A stretch of 64,000 nt of DNA from assembly GCF_000808575.1 (NCBI RefSeq), contig NZ_JWLW01000017.1, forward strand, positions 186,001 through 250,000. Reading direction: 5' to 3'. The translations under genes were made by a program, and so were the position numbers. The stretch is from Alteromonas marina (GTDB taxonomy: Bacteria > Pseudomonadota > Gammaproteobacteria > Enterobacterales > Alteromonadaceae). How positions within the stretch are numbered: position 1 is the stretch's first letter; the number at the start of each line of letters is the position of its first letter. Below are positions 8,040 to 14,314 of this stretch, one piece after another. A model generated the notes under the pieces. The model did no database searches and had not been told where the DNA came from. It was given only the letters and a program-made list of their open reading frames with translations.

Positions 8040-8204
8040 CTAGGCCTCTTTTCGTCTTTTAATTGAAAACAAGCCGAACCAAAATGCCCCTTCTAAAACG
8101 AGCCCCAAAATAATGAACAGGAACAACTTAACATGACAGGCATAACTAGAAAAATCCCAAACTGTCCCCTCGTACACTTTCTTTAATCTAAATCCCCATT
8201 CAAA
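8040..8204 (-). pseudogene. Truncated tail of a membrane protein, cut at the transposase unit
   Basis: An open minus-strand frame of 54 codons ends with a normal stop at 8040-8042. It shows a charged segment (L-K-K-V-Y-E-G), one clear membrane helix (L-F-L-F-I-I-L-G-L-V-L) and a basic tail (S-I-K-R-R-K-E-A). It has no start: the frame is closed by stop codons at about 8205-8210, exactly where the upstream region of the transposase begins. This reads as the 3' remnant of a membrane-protein gene whose front was replaced when the transposase unit arrived. The family is not recognised. Confidence 0.5.
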
Positions 8205-8239
8205 CTACTAATCGATTTAATCAAAGTTGGACAGTCACA

Positions 8240-9217
8240 ATGCCTAAAGCCCGAAAGTCACAAATTAGTTTATCGGATACGCCCTATTATCACTGTATTT
8301 CCCGCTGTGTTCGTCGTGCTTTCTTGTGTGGCGAGGAAAACGGTAAAAGCTTCGAACATCGTCGCCAATGGGTAGAAGACCGTATTCATGTTTTGAGTGA
8401 GGTGTTCGCCATTGATGTATGTGCTTATGCGGTAATGAGTAATCATACGCACCTGGTATTACACGTAAACAAAGAGAAAGCAGACGCACTGAGTACAGAA
8501 GACGTGATTCAACGTTGGCATAAACTGTACAAAGGCACATTACTCTCGCAGCGCTACATGTCACCAGATTCACGTAAAGATTTACATGAAATTCAAATTA
8601 AAGCGGTGGAGTTAACGGCTGAAGTATGGCGTAAAAGGCTATTTGATATCAGCTGGTTTATGCGTGCACTGAATGAATACATTGCTAGGGCGGCTAATAA
8701 AGAAGACGACTGCACAGGGCATTTTTGGGAAGGACGGTTTAAATCTCAAGCACTATTGGATGAGTCAGCCCTTGCCGCTTGTATGGCATATGTTGATTTA
8801 AACCCAGTACGAGCAAAGATGGCCAAAACACCTGAAACATCAGACCATACCAGTATTAAATACCGAATTAACGCCGCTAAGGTAGGCAAAACACTAAAAC
8901 GACTTATGCCTTTTGCAGGCAACCCAAGACTAGAGATGCCACACGGTTTACCTTTTACTCTTCCAGACTACTTACAGCTTGTAGACATAACCAGCCGATA
9001 TATTCACCCAAACAAGCGCGGAAAGGTTGAGCATAACCTACCCTCTATTTTAGAGCGCCTCAATATTCAACAAGAACATTGGATAACTTTAACCACGCAG
9101 TTTGAAACCTGCTTTAAGCACGCCGCCGGCAAAGTAACTCACCTAGAGCAATACGCGCAGAATCAACATCAGCAACGGGTTCAGGGCCGACAAAGTGCAA
9201 TGCGATTACTTGGTTAA
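8240..9217 (+). mobile_element. REP-associated tyrosine transposase (RAYT, Y1/HUH)
   Basis: The 325-residue protein is a Y1-type single-strand transposase of the REP-associated (RAYT) group. Visible hallmarks are Y-Y-H-C-I-S-R-C near residue 16, the HUH metal site S-N-H-T-H-L-V-L-H at about 67-75, G-H-F-W-E-G-R-F-K near 160, and A-Y-V-D-L-N-P-V-R-A near 185 with the nucleophilic tyrosine. Such enzymes cut hairpins and mobilise short REP sequences rather than full insertion sequences. ATG 8240 is the natural start. Immediately after the stop, GAGTAAGACAGGCACTA at about 9232-9248 contains the reverse complement of the repeat core found throughout this region, which suggests those repeats are its substrates. 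Confidence 0.88.
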
Positions 9218-9231
9218 CTTTGCAGTTTAAT

Positions 9232-9250
9232 AGAGAGTAAGACAGGCACT
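9232..9250 (-). repeat. Repeat core at the 3' flank of the transposase
   Basis: AAGACAGGCA follows the transposase stop and is the reverse complement of TGCCTGTCTT, the core of the dispersed repeats. It links the transposase to the repeat family. Confidence 0.65.
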
Positions 9251-9301
9251 ATATGTATACATTTCTACATAACAATTCTGGGCTTGTTAAGAACCTATTT
9301 T

Positions 9302-9329
9302 TTGCAATGCGCATCCCTATGCGTATACT
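9302..9329 (+). promoter_or_regulatory. Predicted sigma-70 promoter of ccdAB
   Basis: TTGCAA (9302-9307) and TATACT (9324-9329) are separated by 16 bp, upstream of ccdA. The spacer holds two ATGCG(C/T)AT elements, a plausible operator for the CcdA autorepressor complex (inference). Confidence 0.65.
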
Positions 9330-9358
9330 TAATATGTAGAACAATTTGGAGTGATAGC

Positions 9359-9604
9359 ATGCAAGATTTATATGACATTCATGCCCCAAAAAAAGCGACT
9401 AATTTAAGCTTAAACAGCGACTTATTGCAAAAAGCTAGAGACTTAAAAGTTAACCTGTCTGCAACATTAGAACAGGCACTTAAAGACAAGTTGAAAAGTG
9501 TTGAAGAAGAAAGGTGGAAAAAAGAAAACAAAGCTGCCATAGCTGCGTATAACGAGTTTGTTGCTGAGAACGGCTGTATAGGTGATGAGTACAGGAACTT
9601 CTAA
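9359..9604 (+). CDS. ccdA: CcdA family antitoxin
   Basis: The 81-residue protein is a type II antitoxin of the CcdA family. The N-terminal half (N-L-S-L-N-S-D-L-L-Q-K-A) is the ribbon-helix-helix DNA-binding part. The C-terminal half has E-E-R-W-K-K-E-N, A-A-Y-N-E-F-V-A-E-N-G and ends D-E-Y-R-N-F, the disordered tail that wraps the toxin. ATG 9359 is preferred over upstream in-frame codons because GGAG lies at the right distance and the family starts here. The stop overlaps the ccdB start (TAATG), so the two are translationally coupled. The pair points opposite to almost all neighbouring genes and carries its own promoter. Confidence 0.9.
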   Translation: MQDLYDIHAPKKATNLSLNSDLLQKARDLKVNLSATLEQALKDKLKSVEEERWKKENKAAIAAYNEFVAENGCIGDEYRNF

Positions 9605-9921
9605 TGGCACAGTTTGATGTTTACAGAAACCCAAGCTCAAAAACAAATAAAGCTTACCCCTTTCTTGTAGGTGTTCAGAACTCTGTAATTGACCAATTAG
9701 CAACAAGGTTAGTTCTACCGCTGGAAAAGAATAAGACTAAAAATAGTCTTTATATGAAAAATCTTACGCCGGAGATAGAAATCGAAGGCGAGACATACCT
9801 ATTCCTGACTCAACAACTAAGTTCCATACCCGAAGATGTGCTAAAGGACTGCATCGGTTCTTTAGCGCAATCCCGCGAATTGCTAATAGGTGCAATAGAC
9901 TTTGCTATTACTGGAATATAG
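9604..9921 (+). CDS. ccdB: CcdB family gyrase-poison toxin
   Basis: The 105-residue protein matches CcdB: A-Q-F-D-V-Y at the N-terminus, R-L-V-L-P-L near residue 37, F-L-T-Q-Q near 66 and the C-terminal A-I-D-F-A-I-T-G-I. CcdB traps DNA gyrase with cleaved DNA. The F-plasmid toxin ends W-G-I with a critical Trp. Here the position is Thr, the ending recalled for the Vibrio chromosomal subgroup, so activity should not be ruled out on that ground. ccd pairs are known as cassettes in Vibrio superintegrons, where they stabilise the array. It lies just outside the repeat-rich block. Confidence 0.9.
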   Translation: MAQFDVYRNPSSKTNKAYPFLVGVQNSVIDQLATRLVLPLEKNKTKNSLYMKNLTPEIEIEGETYLFLTQQLSSIPEDVLKDCIGSLAQSRELLIGAIDFAITGI

Positions 9922-9998
9922 CCTTCGAGTTTAGACACCGCCATGCATATATGACGGCGCAATGTGGCTAGAAAAGTAAAGCGATGAGCTAGCACATA

Positions 9999-10156
9999 TT
10001 ACAGGGCTTTATAGTGCGAGTACTCGTCGCTTCCGATATCTTCGGTACCACCACCATCGGAGTTTCCGTGGTTTGACGACATTGCATAAACATGCCTGTC
10101 TTGTTTAGTCTTTTCACCATCAACCTCAAAAGTAGTATTTTCTTTTTATCACTCAT
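9999..10156 (-). pseudogene. Small acidic Gly-rich protein, copy A (frameshift and nonsense)
   Basis: Starting at ATG 10156, 26 bp after an attC-like site, the frame begins M-S-D-K-K. One base too few in the A-rich run then shifts it out of the frame that reads T-F-E-V-D-G-E-K-T-K-Q-D-R-H-V, followed by M-S-S-N-H-G-N-S-D-G-G-G and ending S-H-Y-K-A-L at TAA 9999-10001. Copy C has AAA (Lys) in place of that TAA and reads on. The copies differ from one another at silent sites (GGA/GGC, AAC/AAT), which supports past coding. An internal ATG at 10082 could give a 27-residue product. The family is not recognised. Confidence 0.5.
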
Positions 10157-10181
10157 CATTATTTGATCTTGGCTCTTAGAG

Positions 10182-10288
10182 AGTTAACTTTTAAATAAGG
10201 GGCGCATACAAGTGGGGCATAATAGCGAAGCCGCCCCGCATGTATGCGACCCTGCGAGCGAAATGAGTGGCTTAATTTTTTGTTATAG
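10182..10288 (-). other. attC-like recombination site A
   Basis: This 107-bp site on the minus strand runs from an R''-like box (CTATAAC, 10282-10288) to an R'-like box (GTTAACT, 10182-10188). The centre is a long imperfect hairpin: GGGGCGCATACAAGTGGGGC pairs with GCCCCGCATGTATGCGACCC around an ATAATAGCGAAG loop. The same architecture, length and loop (ATAATA.CGAAG) occur at 13487-13592. The small gene copy A begins 26 bp beyond the R' side, as in an integron cassette. Its own upstream gene has been lost at a repeat. Confidence 0.65.
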
Positions 10289-10345
10289 TTCATTCCGCTT
10301 CATGTGTATTAGAGGGTAGACATAAACATGCCTGTCTTGTTTAGT

Positions 10346-10459
10346 CTAGTCGCTTCCGATATCTCCGGTACCACCACAATCGGAATTGCCGTGGTCTGGC
10401 GACATTACATAAACATGCCTGTCTTGTTTAGTAGTATCGTCTTGTTTAGTATCTGTCAT
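10346..10459 (-). CDS. Small acidic Gly-rich protein, copy B (shortened)
   Basis: ATG 10459 is preceded by CACAAGGCTAATC, a proper ribosome site, and opens a 37-codon frame beginning M-T-D-T-K-Q-D-D-T-T-K-Q-D-R-H-V-Y-V-M-S. The two T-K-Q-D units are encoded by the dispersed repeat itself. The frame continues through the shared P-D-H-G-N-S-D block and stops at TAG 10346-10348, where another repeat joins and replaces the tail seen in copy C. It may be expressed as a short peptide or be debris. Confidence 0.4.
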   Translation of the reverse strand: MTDTKQDDTTKQDRHVYVMSPDHGNSDCGGTGDIGSD

Positions 10460-10518
10460 GATTAGCCTTGTGATGGTCAAGAAAAATGACCGTCTTATTT
10501 AGTACAAACATGCCTGTC

Positions 10519-10644
10519 TTATTTAGTCTCAAGAAAAGTAAAGCGATGAGCTAGTACATATTTCAGGGCTTTATAGTGCGAGTACTCGTCGCTTCCGATA
10601 TCTCCGGTACCACCACCATCGGAATTGCCGTGGTCTGACGACAT
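10519..10644 (-). CDS. Small acidic Gly-rich protein, copy C (longest open copy)
   Basis: From ATG 10644 this copy encodes 41 residues: M-S-S-D-H-G-N-S-D-G-G-G-T-G-D-I-G-S-D-E, then Y-S-H-Y-K-A-L-K-Y-V-L-A-H-R-F-T-F-L-E-T-K. The stop is the TAA that a variant repeat (CTTATTTAGT) puts in place of the usual CAA. The frame is also open upstream through a repeat (T-K-Q-D-R-H-V-S-V) into the truncated MBOAT-like gene, with no ATG. It is a gene remnant or a minimal gene; the family is unknown. Confidence 0.4.
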   Translation of the reverse strand: MSSDHGNSDGGGTGDIGSDEYSHYKALKYVLAHRFTFLETK

Positions 10645-10666
10645 TACAGAAACATGCCTGTCTTGT

Positions 10667-11053
10667 TTAGTCTTCACGAACAGGCCAACTTACATGGCCA
10701 TATGAGATCCCTGCCCTTTTAGAAACTACAACAATCAAACCCATTAATCCAAACCAAGGTGTGAAGAAGATAATGGTTTTCAGCTCGACGATTGAGACTG
10801 CTAAGTCATGAAGCGCGCCGCTAACGAGAAACGTAAGAAGAGTGGCTAACGATATTGGAAGAAAACTCGCAAGTGGACGCATGACATTGCGTGATAAGTA
10901 ATAACCCCAAATCGGATTCCAATAGTGCCAAAAAATTGGAAAAGATGCGGCGCCAAAAGAGCGCGAAAGCATGTTTGTCATGGAGCCACTTGCCCCTAAT
11001 GGAACCCCATTTCGCTTCTTAACATATTGTGCAAGTGAGAGTTTGCTTATCAT
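10667..11053 (-). pseudogene. MBOAT-like membrane protein, 3'-truncated paralogue
   Basis: From ATG 11053 (GGAATCACC upstream) the product parallels the gene at 5477-5926 almost residue for residue: S-L-A-Q-Y-V-K-K-R-N-G-V-P-L-G-A-S, F-W-H-Y-W-N-P, S-G-A-L-H-D. After S-W-P-V-R it breaks off: the next two codons and the TAA stop are supplied by the repeat at 10650-10671, so about 24 C-terminal residues (the last helix) are missing. Differences spread over both copies show the duplication is not recent. A frame extended to 11074 starts inside a repeat and is not favoured. Confidence 0.7.
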
Positions 11054-11141
11054 GGTGATTCCGTATATCCACAAACATGCCTGTCTTGTTTAGTAAAGAT
11101 GCCTGTCTTATTTAGTCGCAAACATGCCTGTCTTGTTTAGT

Positions 11142-11228
11142 ACAGAGATTTGGACTGGCTGCTAAAGCAGCCAGAGAACTACTATTACCTATTGACGGAA
11201 GTTGGGCTCATATGTGTTAGGTGGTACT
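11142..11228 (-). other. Possible attC remnant after the DUF4435 gene
   Basis: Six bases after the stop of the DUF4435 gene, the minus strand reads ACCTAAC (11216-11222), a match to the attC R'' consensus RYYYAAC. It is followed by a perfect 8-bp stem CTGGCTGC/GCAGCCAG at 11155-11174. The expected R' side is missing because a GCCTGTCTT repeat begins at 11141. A repeat-truncated attC would explain this (inference). There is no T-run, so the hairpin is not a standard terminator. Confidence 0.35.
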
Positions 11229-12077
11229 CTAAGCTGCAATTTCAGCAGATATGTTAGTGTCGTTCAGAGCTGAGTTTATAAACATCCTATATACAGCAGT
11301 TTCTGTTGATACATCTTTAACACCGCTAAAAGTTTTCACAGTCCACGATAGCAAATGAACAAAATCATGCCCTCTTATATGCTGACGTGGGTCTCCAACT
11401 AATTTGGTTATCCATATTTTATAAGACTTATTAAATCGATCTAGCTCGGAATGCATTCCGTTTTTATTAAGAGTACGAGATATATAATCTTCCAAATCAA
11501 ATCTGATGACTTGATTGGTGCATTTATGGAGGCATTTTTCTAGCGCCAACCAACTAAGATTTAACCCTAGCTCTCTATCAACGCACCTCAGCGCAAATGC
11601 CATGGAAAGAATCCCAGTAAAGCTAGAGAGAAAACTTTCAAAACATGAAATCTTTGTTCGGCAGACAGTAAACAAATAATGCCTCAAAAAATCAGGGTTA
11701 AAAAAATGCAATTCTATTGATGAAAACTCTGTCCATTTATGGTTTCTGATGTCTTCCAATCCCTGAAACCAAAAGTCTAGATCGCGATCAGTTAGACATA
11801 AGTATTGAAAATTTCCTTCTAAATTACGGTTCAGCTCTTTAGCCAATGCTAGCACTCGCTGCTTATTCCCTGATGTTAAAGAATAACTTTGCAAAAGTGC
11901 TGCTGGAATATCTACAGTTCCTATAGAGTAGATGTATTGTTCATTGGCATTTTTAGCCTGCGATGCGGTCAATAAGTCAGAGTCAAATTCACCCTCCACG
12001 TATATGTCACGCAAACCAGGCTCAAACTCATATCGGGCAATAAGCTCTTCTACAGTTCTCTTTTCTACATCAAACAT
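11229..12077 (-). CDS. DUF4435 protein, AriB-like TOPRIM nuclease of a PARIS-type system
   Basis: The 282-residue protein has D-I-Y-V-E-G-E-F-D at about 24-32 and L-T-D-R-D-L-D at about 95-101, the acidic residues expected of a TOPRIM fold as in DUF4435. It overlaps the ATPase gene upstream by 8 bp, so the two are an operon and translation is coupled. In PARIS, AriB (DUF4435) is held inactive by the ATPase AriA and is released as a toxic nuclease when an anti-restriction protein is sensed. The match here is by domain pair, order and size, not by alignment. Alternatives are an OLD- or Gabija-like ATPase/TOPRIM pair. Confidence 0.7.
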   Translation of the reverse strand: MFDVEKRTVEELIARYEFEPGLRDIYVEGEFDSDLLTASQAKNANEQYIYSIGTVDIPAALLQSYSLTSGNKQRVLALAKELNRNLEGNFQYLCLTDRDLDFWFQGLEDIRNHKWTEFSSIELHFFNPDFLRHYLFTVCRTKISCFESFLSSFTGILSMAFALRCVDRELGLNLSWLALEKCLHKCTNQVIRFDLEDYISRTLNKNGMHSELDRFNKSYKIWITKLVGDPRQHIRGHDFVHLLSWTVKTFSGVKDVSTETAVYRMFINSALNDTNISAEIAA

Positions 12078-13461
12078 CTTGGCAATTCTCCAGCTTCACA
12101 ACTCTGTGTCTATGCTGGGCCAACAACTCCATTGAATGAGATGCAAATATGAATTGAATATCTGAACCCTCAGTTATCTGCAATAGAGCTTGAATTAACT
12201 GTCTTTGCCATTTGATATTCAGCGATATTTCAGGCTCATCTATCATGAACACACTGGGCTTATCACGAGCTGTTATTACATAACAAAAAAGGAGCAATAA
12301 TTGCTGCTCACCAGACGATAGTTGTGATGCCTCAAGTTCTACCTCGAAAGGGTTTAGTATTCTAAATCCTTTACCAAGTTGATAATTTATAGTCTTGTCG
12401 TTTAAAAACTCGTTAATGGCTTTTACGAAGCTATCAATAACTTCATAAATTGGATCAACCGCCTCTAGTTTTCTCTCTAAGCTTTGTATATAAGGCTTCA
12501 GCAATTCTGCAGCTAACTCAGATTTCTGCTCATTTTCTAGCTCTAAGGCTTCAATAAAATCTTTTGTTGATAGCTCCGTTGCTAAATCATAATGGGCATG
12601 ATCACTGATTCGAACTTCGATTTTCTTCAGACGCTCAACTAAGCTAGCGACACTTGTCTCGCTTTCAAATGTCGAGTATGGAGAAACAATTTTATTTACA
12701 ACATCTGTGTACACTGTGTGTACATTTGTGGAGCCTTGATTTGTTCCAATAATGGCCTTTTGACTGATCCATCTAGATGCGCTACTTAGCGCTTGAGATA
12801 GGCCGATTTCTCTAGATCTTTGAACTAATTCATTAATTGAGCTCGGGGTATCAAAATGCATTAAGCGCCTAAGTTCTACCTCGTCACTTGGGTCAGCAAC
12901 GCTATCGCTATCTAATCGACGGTCTGCGTTCAGCATGAACATCGTAGGTGCATATTCGGACAATACTTTTAAATAAAGATCCTCACCAGTCGGGACTCCA
13001 TCGTCATTTTCATTTTCGAAAGCATGAAGACGTTTTCTAGAAACACGTGTCTTACGGCCATTTTCATCTATAAAGACTCTAAACGTATCGTCATCAAATA
13101 AATTTCTAGATGATCTATTGTTGATGTAATTCCATCTTGCGATTGTCTCACCTTCCTTAGTTATATCGAGCCTAATGAATTTTATTCCATCTTCAGAAAG
13201 CCGCGTTGCTGAGACAGCAATCCCAGTAGACAGTACAACTTCTAGAGAAGAAAACTCAGTCTTCCATAGTGCCGTTCTGTGGCCTCTGTCGCCTGCACTC
13301 GATAGCAAGTGATACACTAGACGAAGCAATGTGCTTTTCCCTACGCCATTATCACCATATAAAATAGTGGCGTTTGAAAATATCGACGCTCTTGGTAAGT
13401 CATAGGAATAGAGACCAAAGAGACCCTTTACACATACCCTATTTATAATATCTGTATTCAC
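12070..13461 (-). CDS. SMC/ABC-type ATPase, AriA-like partner of the DUF4435 protein
   Basis: The 463-residue ATPase has Walker A G-D-N-G-V-G-K-S-T at 36-44, a charged middle (about 160-370) with helical, coiled-coil-like segments, the signature L-S-S-G-E-Q-Q at about 381-387, Walker B F-M-I-D-E-P-E at about 405-411 and the H-loop F-A-S-H-S at about 439-443. This is the ABC/AAA15-type domain of AriA, RecF and OLD proteins. It lies first in a two-gene operon with a DUF4435 protein, the layout of PARIS phage defence. ATG 13461 stands 25 bp after an attC-like site, so the pair seems to sit in a gene cassette. No other promoter is obvious. Confidence 0.75.
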   Translation of the reverse strand: MNTDIINRVCVKGLFGLYSYDLPRASIFSNATILYGDNGVGKSTLLRLVYHLLSSAGDRGHRTALWKTEFSSLEVVLSTGIAVSATRLSEDGIKFIRLDITKEGETIARWNYINNRSSRNLFDDDTFRVFIDENGRKTRVSRKRLHAFENENDDGVPTGEDLYLKVLSEYAPTMFMLNADRRLDSDSVADPSDEVELRRLMHFDTPSSINELVQRSREIGLSQALSSASRWISQKAIIGTNQGSTNVHTVYTDVVNKIVSPYSTFESETSVASLVERLKKIEVRISDHAHYDLATELSTKDFIEALELENEQKSELAAELLKPYIQSLERKLEAVDPIYEVIDSFVKAINEFLNDKTINYQLGKGFRILNPFEVELEASQLSSGEQQLLLLFCYVITARDKPSVFMIDEPEISLNIKWQRQLIQALLQITEGSDIQFIFASHSMELLAQHRHRVVKLENCQDV

Positions 13462-13486
13462 GATTTATAATCCTTGTGTAGTTCTC

Positions 13487-13592
13487 ACCTAACGCTAAGC
13501 TTTGGGGCGCAAGCACGTAGGGCATAATAACGAAGCGGCCCTACGTGTTTGCGTCCCAACAAAAGGTGAGTGACAATAGCGTATTGTTATAT
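13487..13592 (-). other. attC-like recombination site B
   Basis: A 106-bp site on the minus strand from ATATAAC (13586-13592, R'') to GTTAGGT (13487-13493), which matches the R' consensus GTTRRRY exactly. Between them GGGGCGCAAGCACGTAGGGC pairs with GGCCCTACGTGTTTGCGTCC, with the loop ATAATAACGAAG. The sequence before R' is AAGCTTAGC, common at attC ends. It starts directly after the stop codon of the gene at 13594 and ends 25 bp before the ATPase start, precisely the layout of an integron cassette junction. Confidence 0.75.
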
Positions 13593-13593
13593 T

Positions 13594-13818
13594 TCATACC
13601 CACAAAACTACAATTAAACCTAGTGCTAATACAAACACTAATGAGTAAAAAGGCATTTTGTAGGTGCGATAGTTTCTTGCATCTCCAGGAGGGGTTAACC
13701 AGGCAAGTAAAGTAGAAGCGTGAGTTATGACCTTAGTCTTCAATAATCCGTTTGAGCTGATTACGTGATATTTCCAGTTCTGAAACTCGCCTCCATACCT
13801 TTTAAGGTCTGATTCCAA
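13594..13818 (-). CDS. Small protein with C-terminal membrane helix, start uncertain
   Basis: The 74-residue reading from TTG 13818 begins E-S-D-L-K-R-Y-G-G-E-F-Q-N-W and ends in a single membrane helix (L-V-F-V-L-A-L-G-L-I-V-V-L-W-V). The frame is open further, to 13884 (V-I-L-R-I-T-R-L-V-E-N-S-E-Q-A-L), without an ATG, and AAGGAAGG lies just above it, so the real start may be a rare codon or the 5' part may be damaged. The stop abuts attC-like site B, making this the 3'-terminal gene of a cassette. No family is recognised. Confidence 0.5.
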   Translation of the reverse strand: MESDLKRYGGEFQNWKYHVISSNGLLKTKVITHASTLLAWLTPPGDARNYRTYKMPFYSLVFVLALGLIVVLWV

Positions 13819-14254
13819 TTCCTCTTTTACGTCAGATAGAGCTTGTTCTGAATTTTCAACAAGCCTAGTGATACGAAGAATAACTTAGCCTTCCTTGGTA
13901 TAACGGATAGAACATTCTGAGGAGACTGTTCGCTCTTGAATAACCTTAAACCCACTTTTAGCTGATGCGCCTGATTGAAATAAAAACTGTAAGCAACTGT
14001 CACTTTATTGTTTCTATTCCGAACCAAAATTTACATCCTTGCTGTTTGAAAGAAATATAACAGTTTACTCGTACCCAAACCGTCATGCTAATCCACAACA
14101 CTTTCGAGTATTTGTTCATTTTATTACTCACTACTTTAAACCACAACCACCAGAGAAATAAAGAAAAAAACCATACTGTCGTTTTTCGCTCATTTATAAA
14201 AAAAACCAAATCGACATGCTGGTGCTTTTGGTGTACTTCACACAAGCCAAGCAC
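13819..14254. other. AT-rich stretch with possible decayed gene
   Basis: No convincing intact gene is visible. On the minus strand, one frame ends S-I-R-Y-T-K-E-G at a stop at 13885-13887 and can be joined, through one frameshift near 14005, to a frame starting M-N-K-Y-S-K-V-L at about 14122. That would be a small broken cassette gene. The evidence is frame continuity only. Confidence 0.25.
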
Positions 14255-14280
14255 AAAAAAGCCAGCATTAGCTGGCTTTC
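14255..14280 (-). terminator. Rho-independent terminator of the DUF1244 gene
   Basis: AAGCCAGC (14259-14266) pairs with GCTGGCTT (14271-14278). On the minus strand the hairpin is followed by TTTTTT, 35 bp past the stop of the DUF1244 gene. Confidence 0.8.
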
Positions 14281-14314
14281 AAAACACAAAAGCAAGTTTT
14301 GTCTTATCTAAAAA

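Larger units (their letters stand above)
10088..11141 (+). repeat. Array of nine GCCTGTCTT repeats interleaved with gene copies
   Basis: The 19-22 bp element CATGCCTGTCTTGTTTAGT occurs, all in one orientation, at about 10088, 10324, 10411, 10483 (diverged), 10506, 10650, 11073, 11095 and 11120, with a partial copy at 10441. Units at 10506 and 11095 read CTTATTTAGT. Between the units lie three copies of a small gene, one attC-like site and a truncated MBOAT-like gene. Together with the copies at 6596, 7110, 7161 and 9232 this makes about 13. A REP-like family mobilised by the nearby transposase is the likeliest reading (inference). Confidence 0.85.

Noticed and set aside
9810-9995. Minus-strand frame antisense to ccdB
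   Set aside because: It is the open continuation of the copy A frame past its stop and lies over a well-supported toxin gene.
10088-11141. Possible CRISPR array
   Set aside because: Repeats are spaced irregularly (about 0 to 400 bp) with gene pieces between them, and no cas genes are present.
11142-11218. Plus-strand frame ending A-R-E-L-L-L-P-I-D-G-S-W-A-H-M-C just after a repeat
   Set aside because: It looks protein-like but is only about 25 codons, has no start, and the same bases are better explained as an attC-like remnant.
13827-14027. Minus-strand frame of 66 codons in the AT-rich gap
   Set aside because: Low-complexity composition, no ribosome site, overlaps the better frame ending at 13594; at most part of a decayed gene.
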